NCBI GenBank assembly: GCA_003565055.1
Contig: PXDM01000162.1
Coordinates: forward strand, 1 to 13,147
Source of the DNA: Paracoccaceae bacterium
GTDB lineage: Bacteria; Pseudomonadota; Alphaproteobacteria; Rhodobacterales; Rhodobacteraceae
DNA: 13,147 nucleotides
Reading direction: 5' to 3'
A program made the translations under genes and the position numbers. A model generated the notes under the pieces. The model did not search any database. It was not told where the DNA came from and worked only from the letters and a program-made list of their open reading frames with translations. Each line of letters starts with the position of its first letter. Within the stretch, counting starts at the first letter, position 1. This document shows positions 1-7,606 of the stretch, in pieces.

Positions 1-2299
1 CATCAGCCGGTGCAGCGTCCAAGACTGTTTGTGGACGTCTTTCGGGGCGCAGGGCGGTAAGCGCAACGCCGCCCGGAGGCGGCGTGGCAAGGGTCGCTTG
101 ATCGTCGTCCAGCGCGCTTTCGGGTATTTCGGGCTCCGCGCTTTCCTGCGCATCGGCGTCCTCTGCCGGCGGAGCATTCGGCGCGGGTGGTGGGTCCTGC
201 AAGACACTGGCCGGACGGGCGGGCGGCACGGCCGACGGACTGCCTTCGGTTACAGTGATGACCAGATCGCTTTCATCCATGGGCTGCGGAGCAAGCGCGG
301 TTTCGGGCGGGGTCAAGTCAGCTTCTGGGGCGGGCTCGGCCTCGGCCACAGGCTCAGTCTCGGGCGCGGGCGCGGCATCCGGCTCCGCCGCGACAGGTTC
401 GGGTGCGATACCCTCCGGCCGGACGGGCGGGATGGCCGGCGGCGTGCCCTCACTCACCACGATCTCAAGCGCGTCTTCCCCTTCCGGCAAGAGCGATTCG
501 ATCAGGCCCGTCTCTTCGGTCATGTCCGGCTCAGCCTCAGGCTCTGCCGCGAGCGCCGCCAGATCCTGCCGCGACGGGGCCTGCGATTGCTCCGCGAAAG
601 GTAGCGGCGCATCAGGCGCATTGGGCAGCGGCACGGCGTCCTGCGGTGCGAGCAGTGAGGATGAGCGCAGGACAGCCACGCGCCCCGCAGTCGTTTCGGT
701 ATCGAAAGCCGCAGCGTCATCATGCTGGTCAAGCGCCTGACTGTCTTCGGCGATGTCCTGATCGCCCGGCGGCAGGGGCACTTGCCCAGCCGCATTTTCG
801 AGCCCCAATGCAGCCTCGATCTCTTCAGAGCTTACCTGATCCGCATCGCTTTCCGGCGCCAATGGCTCGGCCAAGGCGACCTCTTCGCTCCCGAGATCCG
901 TGTCCTGCGCGATCTCGACGCTGTCCCGACCCGTGAAGGTGAAATAAGCGGCCCAAAGAGCGACAGCCACCAGCAATAACCCGACCCCGCCAAGGACCAT
1001 GAGGGTGCGCCGCTGCGAGGACAGTTCCTGTCCGCCAGTCTCGCGGGCTCCGAAAATAGTCATGCGCTCGGCTTCGCTGGCCGAGTCCCGCGTCCCGTGA
1101 CTGCGCAGCGTTTCCAGAGGGTCCTTGCGCGGCGGGATCTCGACTTTTGGCATCGCGGTCGTGGTTGCGCCCGCGTCCCCCTTGGATACGGGGTCTTTGG
1201 CCTCGCGTGCGCCAAAGCTCTTGGCAAGACCCACATTTTTGGCCGCGTCGAGGGCGCGACCCAGCGCGGTTTTCTGAGCGCGCCCTGATTGGCCTGTCGC
1301 TGCCGCGGTCGCAGGGGCAGGCTCTGGTGCATTGGCCCTGCGTGAGCGGAAAGAAGCGGCAGCGTCGTCTTTTGGGGCAACAGCTTTGGCGCTCGTGTCG
1401 GCTTTGGATGAAGGGGGGGCTGGCTTGGACGTCGCAGCGGCTGCAGTATCCGATTTCCCGGCGGTCAGTTTCGCCAACAAAGCCGCTTTGCGCAGCTCCG
1501 CAGGGCTTTGCGTCTCTGCCGCAGCTTGCTCGGTTGTCTCCTCGGCCTTCTCCTCGCTGGCATCGGCGGGCGACGAGGCGGGCGCGTCATCCGCGCCTGG
1601 CTCCATCGGGGGCGCGGCCTCGGGTTGGTCTGCATCCGGCTGTGTGGCACGCGCCTCGGGTGCGTCAGGCTCCACTGTTTCCACGACCTCGGGGGAAACG
1701 GGCTCCGGATCTAACGGGGCCTCGTCGAGCAATTCCGGGTCCGGCAAGGTTGCGATCCCGGTTTCTCGCAACACATCCTGATCGCGTTCCAGCGCGGACG
1801 GGTCGCCGATAAACTCGCGCGCGCAGCGCGTTGTGCCGAAGAAGGGTTCGCGCCCGAAAGCCGCATCCTGCAGGGCCGCGACATAGCTGACCGGATTTAG
1901 CCCATGCGTGCGGGCGAAATCCTCGGCCTCGATCAGCGTTTCGCGCGCGACAACGACGACATGCGCCTTGCCGTCATCGGCGGTCCAGTCGAAATCCAAC
2001 TCTTCGACAGGGTAGGGGGTGCGACCGGATAGCTGAGCGCGGATCTCATGCGCTTGCATCTCTTGATTGCGCGCCGAGACAGCGAGATCGCAGGTGAGCA
2101 ACATATCATCTGGGACAACCAGCTTGGTGCGCACCCCGTCCGGGGCCATCGCCTGCGCGATTTTCGCGAGCCCGGCCATCTGGTCGTCAAGATCGGCCGC
2201 ATCCGTTGCGACTGCGCCCACGCGCAACCAACCGCTGGGGTCACGCTGCCACAGGGTTATGCCGTCATCCGTCAGACCTAATGCAAAATTTGTTTTCAT
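1..2299 (-). CDS. Long single-pass membrane protein with PilM/GspL-like N-terminus (3' end beyond window)
   Basis: The reading frame is open from an ATG at 2299, with an AAAGG ribosome site six bases upstream, to the left edge, so about 766 residues are visible and the C-terminus is missing. Residues 1-150 look folded: a start MKTNFALGLTDDGITLW, then LSGRTPYPVEELDFDW (90-105), then VVVVARETLIEAEDF (114-128) and a THGLNPVSYVA helix end (131-141). This order resembles the actin-like domain of PilM and GspL (a strand, 'P[YF]...ld', then an 'AA...v..y...l..aGl.p' unit). Residues about 190-430 are low complexity, rich in Ala, Glu and Pro. A hydrophobic segment at 433-455 follows RR and should be a membrane helix. 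The remainder is acidic and Pro-rich, with repeated PPxRP motifs. From memory, similar rhodobacterial proteins are sometimes labelled 'translation initiation factor 2', but nothing here looks like a GTPase. Function unknown; the PilM/GspL link is inference. Confidence 0.85.
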   Translation of the reverse strand, partial: MKTNFALGLTDDGITLWQRDPSGWLRVGAVATDAADLDDQMAGLAKIAQAMAPDGVRTKLVVPDDMLLTCDLAVSARNQEMQAHEIRAQLSGRTPYPVEELDFDWTADDGKAHVVVVARETLIEAEDFARTHGLNPVSYVAALQDAAFGREPFFGTTRCAREFIGDPSALERDQDVLRETGIATLPDPELLDEAPLDPEPVSPEVVETVEPDAPEARATQPDADQPEAAPPMEPGADDAPASSPADASEEKAEETTEQAAAETQSPAELRKAALLAKLTAGKSDTAAAATSKPAPPSSKADTSAKAVAPKDDAAASFRSRRANAPEPAPATAAATGQSGRAQKTALGRALDAAKNVGLAKSFGAREAKDPVSKGDAGATTTAMPKVEIPPRKDPLETLRSHGTRDSASEAERMTIFGARETGGQELSSQRRTLMVLGGVGLLLVAVALWAAYFTFTGRDSVEIAQDTDLGSEEVALAEPLAPESDADQVSSEEIEAALGLENAAGQVPLPPGDQDIAEDSQALDQHDDAAAFDTETTAGRVAVLRSSSLLAPQDAVPLPNAPDAPLPFAEQSQAPSRQDLAALAAEPEAEPDMTEETGLIESLLPEGEDALEIVVSEGTPPAIPPVRPEGIAPEPVAAEPDAAPAPETEPVAEAEPAPEADLTPPETALAPQPMDESDLVITVTEGSPSAVPPARPASVLQDPPPAPNAPPAEDADAQESAEPEIPESALDDDQATLATPPPGGVALTALRPERRPQTVLDAAPAD

Positions 2300-2363
2300 A
2301 CTGCGCCTTTAGCACATTCTGCGGGCGTTTCGGGAGTCACAAAACCCTCATAACGTGATGACA

Positions 2364-2379
2364 GGGCGAAAAATCGCCC
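2364..2379. terminator. Short perfect hairpin downstream of metY (possible weak terminator)
   Basis: GGGCGA and TCGCCC form a perfect 6-bp stem around a 4-base loop, 41 bases past the metY stop in the 121-base gap before the next minus-strand gene. On the minus strand the stem is followed by TGTCATC rather than a T run, so it is at best a weak or Rho-assisted terminator. The rest of the gap (2300-2420) shows no gene; it must hold any separate promoter for the long membrane protein, but I cannot name convincing -35/-10 boxes. Confidence 0.3.
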
Positions 2380-2420
2380 ATGAGCGGCGCAGGATGTGCC
2401 GCAAAGGTCCGATCCACGCC

Positions 2421-3695
2421 TCAACCCAGCGCCTGATCGAGATCGGAGATCAGATCATCGGGGTCTTCCAGCCCGATGGACAGACGCACCACATCCGGCG
2501 CGGCCCCGGCGGCGATCTGTTGCGCCTCGGTCAGTTGCCGATGGGTGGTCGAGGCCGAGTGGATGATCAGCGATCGCGTGTCGCCCAGATTCGCCACATG
2601 GCTGAAAAGATTGACGGAATCGATCAGCCGCACACAAGCGTCATAGCCGCCTTTCAGCGCGAAGGTGAAGAGCGACGACGCCCCGCGCGGGCAGATTTTC
2701 GCCATCCGCCCATGATAAGGCGAGGAGGGCAGCCCGGCATAGGTGACATGCGCCACGCGCGGATCCTGCTCCAGCCACTGCGCGACCTTGATCGCATTGG
2801 CGCAATGTTTCTCCATCCGCAGGGACAGGGTTTCGATCCCCATCATCGTGTAATGCGCGGCCTGCGGGTTCAGCGTCATGCCCAGATCGCGCAGGCCGAT
2901 GGCGATGGAATTGAAGGTAAAGGCCAGCGGGCCGAAGGTCTCGTGGAATTTCAGGCCGTGATAGGCCGGTTCGGGCTCGGACATGGCCGGGAATTTGCCG
3001 TTCGACCAGTTGAACTTGCCCGAATCGATGATCGCGCCGCCGGTGACAGTGCCGTTGCCGGTCAGATATTTGGTCAGCGAATGGACAACGAGCGTCGCGC
3101 CATGCTCGATGGGGCGGCAGAGATAGGGCGTTGCGGTGGTGTTATCGACGATGAGCGGCACCCCGGCGCTGTCCGAAATCGCGGCGATTGCGTCGAGATC
3201 GGTGATATAGCCGCCGGGATTGGCGATGGATTCGCAAAACACGGCGCGGGTGTTGTCGTCAATCGCGGCCTCCACTGCGTCGAGATCGTCGAAATCCACG
3301 AAGGTCGCGGACCAGCCGAACCGGCGGATCGTGTGGCTGAATTGCGTGACCGTGCCACCATAGAGCCGGTTGGAGGCGACGATATTGCGCCCCGGCGCCA
3401 TCAGCGGGAAGAGCGCCATCAGTTGCGCCGCATGGCCGGAAGAGCAACACACGGCCCCCGCGCCCCCTTCGAGTGTCGCCATGCGTTCTTGCAGCGCCGC
3501 GACTGTGGGATTTGTCAGGCGCGAGTAGATATAGCCGACTTCCTGCAGGTTGAAGAGCGCAGCGGCATGATCGGCATCGCGGAACACGAAGGCGGTTGAC
3601 TGATAGATCGGAACTTGCCGCGCGCCTGTGGCCGGATCGGGGCGCGCGCCAGCATGGATCTGCAATGTGTCAAAACCGGGCTCTTTCTCCGTCAT
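2421..3695 (-). CDS. metY: O-acetylhomoserine aminocarboxypropyltransferase (sulfhydrylase), PLP-dependent
   Basis: A 424-residue enzyme of the Cys/Met metabolism PLP family. These enzymes join sulfide (or methanethiol) to O-acetylhomoserine to give homocysteine (or methionine) in the cytoplasm. Visible signatures are QIHAGARPDP near the start, YSRLTNPT (57-64), the cofactor-phosphate loop CSSGHAAQ (84-91), the cofactor aspartate in LIVDNTTATPY (D184), and the PLP lysine in HSLTKYLTGNGT (K209). Length, the long K-loop region GKFNWSNGKFP and the GDTRSLIIHSASTTH segment match O-acetylhomoserine sulfhydrylases better than cystathionine gamma-synthase or beta-lyase. I take the start at the ATG at 3695 because GGAGG lies six bases upstream; an earlier in-frame ATG at 3716 would put that ribosome site inside the gene. 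The gene lies downstream of the small protein at 3778-4113, 82 bases away, on the same strand. The exact substrate (acetyl versus succinyl homoserine) is not provable from sequence. Confidence 0.93.
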   Translation of the reverse strand: MTEKEPGFDTLQIHAGARPDPATGARQVPIYQSTAFVFRDADHAAALFNLQEVGYIYSRLTNPTVAALQERMATLEGGAGAVCCSSGHAAQLMALFPLMAPGRNIVASNRLYGGTVTQFSHTIRRFGWSATFVDFDDLDAVEAAIDDNTRAVFCESIANPGGYITDLDAIAAISDSAGVPLIVDNTTATPYLCRPIEHGATLVVHSLTKYLTGNGTVTGGAIIDSGKFNWSNGKFPAMSEPEPAYHGLKFHETFGPLAFTFNSIAIGLRDLGMTLNPQAAHYTMMGIETLSLRMEKHCANAIKVAQWLEQDPRVAHVTYAGLPSSPYHGRMAKICPRGASSLFTFALKGGYDACVRLIDSVNLFSHVANLGDTRSLIIHSASTTHRQLTEAQQIAAGAAPDVVRLSIGLEDPDDLISDLDQALG

Positions 3696-3777
3696 GGTCG
3701 TCCTCCGCTGCGACATTTTGCGCAGACGCTAGACGAGCATGCCCATCAGGGCAAGTCCCGCTGTGAGCGCTGCCAGA

Positions 3778-4113
3778 TCACGACTTTGGTGGGGTCTTCT
3801 CTGCGCTGTCAGCCGGGGTCTCGGTCGGCATGTCCTTCGGAGCTTCCGGCTTTTCCTCGTTGGCCTTGGCTGCCGGGGGTTCTGCGGCAGGGGTCGGCGC
3901 AGGTGCGGGCAGGGCCTTGGCCTCATCGGGCATCTGCTCGGGCAATTCTATCGTGAGCGTCCCTTCTTCGGGGTAGATCGTGATGCGCGCCTTGGGAGAG
4001 AGCGTCGAGAGCACCGCGTTCAACTCTTTTTGCGCCCGCAGCACAGTCTCGCGCTGGGTTTCCTTCTTGACCTGAACCGAAGCTGATTTGTCGCCGAACA
4101 GAAACTTGAACAT
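3778..4113 (-). CDS. Small protein with Pro/Ala/Glu/Lys-rich tail, unknown function
   Basis: A 111-residue protein I do not recognise. Residues 1-65 look folded: MFKFLFGDK, then a charged helix with KKETQRETVLRAQKELNAVL, then short strands RITIYPEEGTLTIELPEQ. From about residue 66 the sequence is a low-complexity tail of Pro, Ala, Glu and Lys. There is no signal peptide and no membrane segment. A GGGGA ribosome site lies upstream of the ATG. The bias toward G/C at the third codon position and the sharp boundary between folded part and tail support a real gene. It sits between the asparaginase gene (102 bases upstream, same strand) and metY. Just after its stop codon a hydrophobic stretch is encoded in another frame (see findings), so the annotated C-terminus could be a frameshift product. 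Confidence 0.7.
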   Translation of the reverse strand: MFKFLFGDKSASVQVKKETQRETVLRAQKELNAVLSTLSPKARITIYPEEGTLTIELPEQMPDEAKALPAPAPTPAAEPPAAKANEEKPEAPKDMPTETPADSAEKTPPKS

Positions 4114-4215
4114 CGCTTTCCCCTGATTTGTCTACCCATCCCGCATACACCAGCGATCCGTGCAGATAAAGGCGCGATGCTGCGATGCAGCAACGTTTGC
4201 GGTATCACATCTGCT

Positions 4216-5235
4216 TCATGCGAAACCGTCAGCGCGCCGCGTCTCGCCTACGGTCAGCCCGTTCCAGTTGCGCAGCGGGCCGAGGTAGCGCGCGACCACA
4301 GGATGATCCGCGTCGAGCGCCCCGTGCCGGATCAGAAGCGCGGTCATCGCCGCATCGGCTGCGCGCACGCCCCCGTCGACGATCTTGAGCGCGATGCCGA
4401 GGCGCTGCTCGGGCAGGATTGCGGCGAAAACGGCCTCAGCCCCCATCTTGACCGCGACCTTGCCGCCCATGGCGCGCATCAGCTCCGTGCAGGCGCGTGT
4501 TTCGCCTGCCACAAGGTCAGGATGCCCCATCATCGCTTCGCGCAGCCGCACCATGGCGCGGGCGCGGGCATCGCCGTTCCCGGATGCCCCGGCAAATTGC
4601 GCAAGCGCGCGGGCGAAGGCATCGAGCCCGGTTGCGAAATTCGGGGCCGAGCAGCCGTCAATGCCGAAACCGGGCGAGGTCATGCCCGTGACTTCCTCAA
4701 AACTCGCGCGGACTGCGCGCTGCACTGGGTGGTCGGGCAGCGTATATTCCGCATCACCGCGCAGATGCTGGTTGAGCATCAGAAAGCCCGCATGTTTGCC
4801 GGAGCAATTGTTGTGCAACTGGCAGGGCTGGGCATGGTCGCGGATCAGCCGGTCACGTTCTGACAAGTCCTGTGGGGCCTGACAGCCGCAGCGCAGATCG
4901 GGCTCGCCAAGACCTAAGCCCTCTAGCCAGCGCGCGACCTGTGAGACATGGATCGCGGCCCCCTGATGTGACGCGCAGGCGAGCGCGAGTTGCGCGGGCG
5001 TCAGGGCATCGCCCGCGCCGCTCTCCAGAAGCGGCAGGGCTTGCAGCATCTTGCAACTTGAGCGCGGATAGATCAGCGCCCCGGCCCGGCCCCAGTGCTC
5101 GATGATCTCGCCTGTGTCGCGGGCAACCACGGCGTGACCGTGATGCAGGCTTTCGAGAATATCCCCCCGCCTTAGGGCGATCATGGGGATGGCCCCGTCG
5201 TCGATCCGCGCGGGCTGACGCGATGTGTCGCTCAT
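4216..5235 (-). CDS. L-asparaginase, ReAV-like (Rhizobium etli type, class 3)
   Basis: A 339-residue protein of the family once called asparaginase II, which hydrolyses L-asparagine to aspartate and ammonia and is unrelated in sequence to E. coli AnsA/AnsB. Key motifs are PRSSCKMLQALPLL (57-70), holding the Ser59-x-x-Lys62 pair, ACASHQG (86-92) with Ser89, HNNCSGKHAGF (141-151) with Cys144 and Lys147, and GIDGCSAPNFA (191-201) with Cys195. From memory of the R. etli ReAV structure, these correspond to the catalytic Ser48/Lys51 and Ser80 and to the zinc ligands Cys135, Lys138 and Cys189. No signal peptide is seen, so it should be cytoplasmic. I chose the ATG at 5235 because AGGAG lies eight bases upstream; a longer GTG start at 5265 would place that site inside the gene, and the ATG at 5241 is too close to it. 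It is divergent from the IalB-like gene. Confidence 0.9.
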   Translation of the reverse strand: MSDTSRQPARIDDGAIPMIALRRGDILESLHHGHAVVARDTGEIIEHWGRAGALIYPRSSCKMLQALPLLESGAGDALTPAQLALACASHQGAAIHVSQVARWLEGLGLGEPDLRCGCQAPQDLSERDRLIRDHAQPCQLHNNCSGKHAGFLMLNQHLRGDAEYTLPDHPVQRAVRASFEEVTGMTSPGFGIDGCSAPNFATGLDAFARALAQFAGASGNGDARARAMVRLREAMMGHPDLVAGETRACTELMRAMGGKVAVKMGAEAVFAAILPEQRLGIALKIVDGGVRAADAAMTALLIRHGALDADHPVVARYLGPLRNWNGLTVGETRRADGFA

Positions 5236-5293
5236 TTTCATCACTCCTGCTGCACGCTTGCTCACGGCTGCGCGATTTTTTGCCGAAGGGGCT

Positions 5294-5322
5294 TTGAAAT
5301 CCCGCGGCCTTCCGGCTACAAC
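5294..5322 (+). promoter_or_regulatory. Sigma-70-type promoter for the IalB-like gene
   Basis: TTGAAA (5294-5299) and TACAAC (5317-5322) are separated by exactly 17 bases, a good housekeeping -35/-10 pair. Transcription would begin near 5329 and leave a leader of roughly 73 bases before the ATG at 5402. The inverted repeat ACCTAG-8-CTAGGT (5321-5340) overlaps the -10 and the predicted start. Prediction from sequence only. Confidence 0.4.
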
Positions 5323-5401
5323 CTAGCGCGAACCCTAGGTCACAGCGTGCATGTTCAGGTGACGCAAAAATCGGGTCAGGTCAATTGGAGGCAGTCAGCA
5401 G

Positions 5402-5941
5402 ATGGCGACACTGAGTCAATTCGGAGCAACAGCCGCGCTTGCCATGGCGTTGGCCGTGACAGGTTACGTCTCGGGCGCGCAGGCGCAGGAATCCACCAAC
5501 CGCGTCGCAGCGGAAACGGATTGGAGCGTTTTCGTCGAGGAGAGCCCCAAGGAATGCTGGGCCGTCTCTGCCCCGCGCGAGACCGTCAACACACGCGGCG
5601 GCCAGCCCGTGCAGGTGCGTCGCGGAGATATCCTGATGTTCGCCACCTATCGTCCGGACCGCTCTACGCCCGAAATCTCCTTTACCGGGGGCTATCCCTT
5701 CGCCGGAGATTCGACTGTCAACATGCAGATTGGCTCGAGTGAGTTTCAGCTTTTCGTCGATGGTGACTGGGCTTGGGCGGGCTCGCCCGAGGATGACCAG
5801 CGCATCTTCGCGGCCATGCGCGCAGGCGCCGAGGCCATTCTGACGGCGCGCTCGTCGCGCGGGACCAACACGCGCGACACGTTCTCGCTCTTCGGGTTTA
5901 CTGCGGCCACGGAAGAAGCCGCGCGCCGCTGCGCCGACTGA
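5402..5941 (+). CDS. Secreted invasion-associated locus B (IalB) family protein
   Basis: A 179-residue exported protein. The N-terminus is a classic signal peptide: a short start, a hydrophobic core AALAMALAVTGYVSG, and a likely cut after AQA (residue 28). The mature part carries WSVFVEESPKECWAVSAP (41-58), followed by RGGQPVQVRRGDILMFATYRP and FTGGYPFA. This resembles IalB-family proteins, which begin the mature domain with a 'W.v.C' type segment. Two cysteines, C52 and C177 near the end, could pair in the periplasm. GGAGG lies ten bases before the ATG. The family is named for a Bartonella invasion locus, but most alphaproteobacterial members are in non-pathogens and their role is unsettled, so the name should not be read as virulence. 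The gene stands alone on plus, facing the TRIC gene with only eight bases between their stop codons. Confidence 0.75.
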   Translation: MATLSQFGATAALAMALAVTGYVSGAQAQESTNRVAAETDWSVFVEESPKECWAVSAPRETVNTRGGQPVQVRRGDILMFATYRPDRSTPEISFTGGYPFAGDSTVNMQIGSSEFQLFVDGDWAWAGSPEDDQRIFAAMRAGAEAILTARSSRGTNTRDTFSLFGFTAATEEAARRCAD

Positions 5942-5959
5942 CCGCGCGCTCAGGCGCGG
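5942..5959. terminator. GC hairpin between convergent genes (weak terminator candidate)
   Basis: CCGCGC and GCGCGG form a perfect 6-bp stem with a 6-base loop, starting one base after the stop of the IalB-like gene and covering the stop of the TRIC gene. On plus it is followed, after a G-rich stretch, by TTTT at about 5970. The position between two convergent stops suits a shared terminator, but the stem is short and the T run is offset. Confidence 0.3.
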
Positions 5960-6573
5960 GGCGGGCGGCTTTTATAGACGGGCAGGCACCAGCCGAACCA
6001 CATGGAGCCTGCGCGCAGGCCGAATGTCGTCGCCCCGCAGGCCAGCAGAATGACCAGCATCGTCTCGGTCACTATCGCGGCGAGCACAGCGGCGATGGCC
6101 CCGGTCAGGGCAGCCGTCGCATAAAGCTCGCCTTTTTTCAGCACGAGCGGCACCTCGTTGCAGACCACATCGCGCATCAGCCCGCCCAGCGTGCCAGTCG
6201 TCACCCCCATGATCAGCACGATGGGCCAGCTTTGCCCCATGCCCATCGCGACCCCGACCCCCGCCGGAACCGCCACCCCAAGCGCCAGCGCGTCGAGCCA
6301 TTCCAGCGCGCGCAGCCGCGATTCCAGCAGATGCGCCGTGAAAAAGACCAGCACTGCCGCGCTCAGGCCTGAGAGGATCATGCCCGGATCCGCGACCCAG
6401 AAGACCTGATCGCGGTTCAGGATCACGTCGCGCACGGTGCCGCCGCCCACGGCCGTCAGGCAGGCGATGAAGCCAAAACCCACAATATCAAGCTGCGCGC
6501 GGCTCGCAGCCAGCGCGCCTGTCAGCGCGAAGATGAAGACGGCGGCGTAATCGAGCTCCTGCAGCAATGTCAT
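5950..6573 (-). CDS. Trimeric intracellular cation (TRIC) channel family protein, UPF0126
   Basis: A 207-residue inner-membrane protein with about seven hydrophobic segments. It shows the two-fold repeat of the TRIC/UPF0126 (YicG-like) family: the first half carries GGGTVRDVILNR (43-54) and the second GGLMRDVVCNEVPLVL (130-145), each a Gly-rich kink followed by Arg-Asp. Prokaryotic TRIC proteins form trimers with a pore through each subunit and conduct monovalent cations in vitro; the physiological role in bacteria is unclear. The ATG overlaps the rnhA stop in an ATGA arrangement, so the two are very likely translated from one message. The C-terminus ends in a basic VYKSRPPRA tail. Confidence 0.88.
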   Translation of the reverse strand: MTLLQELDYAAVFIFALTGALAASRAQLDIVGFGFIACLTAVGGGTVRDVILNRDQVFWVADPGMILSGLSAAVLVFFTAHLLESRLRALEWLDALALGVAVPAGVGVAMGMGQSWPIVLIMGVTTGTLGGLMRDVVCNEVPLVLKKGELYATAALTGAIAAVLAAIVTETMLVILLACGATTFGLRAGSMWFGWCLPVYKSRPPRA

Positions 6574-7031
6574 GGTCGCGCCGGTTTGTACGGGGCCATG
6601 CCCGCGCGGGCCAGCTCATCAGCGCGTTCATTCTCCGGGTGGCCCGCATGGCCCTTGACCCATTCCCATGTCACCCGGTGCTGCGCCTGCGCTGCGTCAA
6701 GCCGTTGCCAGAGTTCCACATTCTTGACAGGCTTCTTGCCCGCCGTGCGCCAGCCGTTGCGTTTCCAGCCATGGATCCAGCCGGTCACGCCGTTTTTCAC
6801 ATAGGCGCTGTCCGTCACGATGGTGATCTCGCTGGGCTGCGACAGCGTCTCCAGCGCCATGATCGCGGCCATCAATTCCATGCGGTTATTGGTCGTGTCG
6901 CCTTCGCCGCCCGACAATTCACGCTCCTTGAGCACAGTGCCGTCCCGCGTCGCGCGCATCAAAACGCCCCAGCCGCCGGGGCCGGGATTGCCCGAACAAG
7001 CGCCGTCCGTATAGGCGATCAAATCAGTCAT
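6570..7031 (-). CDS. rnhA: Ribonuclease HI
   Basis: A 153-residue enzyme, normal length for bacterial RNase HI, which cuts the RNA strand of RNA-DNA hybrids in the cytoplasm. The full active site is visible: Asp9 in YTDGACSGNPGPGG, Glu52 in NNRMELMAA, Asp74 in VTDSAYV, His128 in VKGHAGHPEN and Asp138 in ERADELA. The basic handle WIHGWKRNGWRTAGKKPVKN (85-104) is present, as in the E. coli enzyme. GGAG lies ten bases before the ATG. The gene overlaps the downstream TRIC gene by four bases. The 125-base gap upstream (7032-7156), behind the DUF3429 gene, shows no small gene and no convincing terminator, so whether rnhA has its own promoter is open. Confidence 0.97.
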   Translation of the reverse strand: MTDLIAYTDGACSGNPGPGGWGVLMRATRDGTVLKERELSGGEGDTTNNRMELMAAIMALETLSQPSEITIVTDSAYVKNGVTGWIHGWKRNGWRTAGKKPVKNVELWQRLDAAQAQHRVTWEWVKGHAGHPENERADELARAGMAPYKPARP

Positions 7032-7156
7032 GTGGCTTTTTCTCCAGAGCGGTGTTTGCGCATCAAGGCCAAAGGCAAGTCCTAAACAGGCGCGATGTCA
7101 GACAATGACCTGAAACGTTCCCGGGGGTGCGGTTTGGTTGCCGCGCGCAGCCAGCA

Positions 7157-7606
7157 CTAGCCCAAGACCAGCCCTGCGACCAGAGCCAGCGCAACGCAGG
7201 CGGTCAGCAGGATGCGAAGTCGCATCCACCAGCGCGGGGTCAACCCCCATTGGCTGAACTGCCAATCGAGGGCGAGCAGGGCAAGAAAGCCGAAAAGCAG
7301 CGCCAGCAAGGCCCGTGTTGCCCCGCCGCCCACCATGAAGAACACCCAGAGCGCGGGGAGTGTGGAGAGCGCATATCCGGTCCAGCGATGCTCGGCGTCC
7401 GAGCGCGCTGCGAAGCCCCAGAGCACGCCTGACATGAAGCTCAGGATCACCGCGCCATAGGCGATCAGCACAAACGGCCCGACGAAGCGCGGGCCAATTG
7501 TGTTCAGGGTCAGGCTGTGCAGGGCAGGCGACAGCAGCGTGCCGACGCCCCAGAGAAAGGGCAGCACCCCGGCCAGCCCGAGCACCAGCGCGGCGCGCGG
7601 GATCAT
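7157..7606 (-). CDS. DUF3429 family membrane protein
   Basis: A 149-residue integral membrane protein with about five hydrophobic segments. The pattern IGPRFVGPFVLIAYGAVILSF followed by SGVLWGF, then WTGYALSTLPALWVFF and LLALDW, matches my memory of the DUF3429 family, whose function is unknown. The ATG at 7606 overlaps the ispH stop by one base (TGATG), so translation is probably coupled; a GTG three bases upstream is an alternative start. Adjacency to ispH and rnhA does not reveal a role. Confidence 0.75.
   Translation of the reverse strand: MIPRAALVLGLAGVLPFLWGVGTLLSPALHSLTLNTIGPRFVGPFVLIAYGAVILSFMSGVLWGFAARSDAEHRWTGYALSTLPALWVFFMVGGGATRALLALLFGFLALLALDWQFSQWGLTPRWWMRLRILLTACVALALVAGLVLG

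Noticed and set aside
29..1812. Several plus-strand open frames opposite the long membrane protein.
   Set aside because: The minus frame is open without a break from 2299 to 1 with a ribosome site, folded N-terminus and membrane helix; the plus frames are Ser/Gly/Ala- or Arg-rich shadows.
2355..3599. A 414-codon plus-strand open frame.
   Set aside because: It lies antisense to metY, whose catalytic motifs are intact, and its Arg/Gly/His-rich composition is typical of GC-rich shadow frames.
4178..4192. Small hairpin TGCTGC-GAT-GCAGCA downstream of the asparaginase gene.
   Set aside because: Six-base stem with only a 3-base T run well after it on the minus strand; too weak to call as a terminator.
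5282..5316. Imperfect hairpin GCCGAAGG...CCTTCCGGC as a terminator.
   Set aside because: There is no T run after it on either strand, it is upstream of both divergent genes, and it overlaps the spacer of the predicted promoter.
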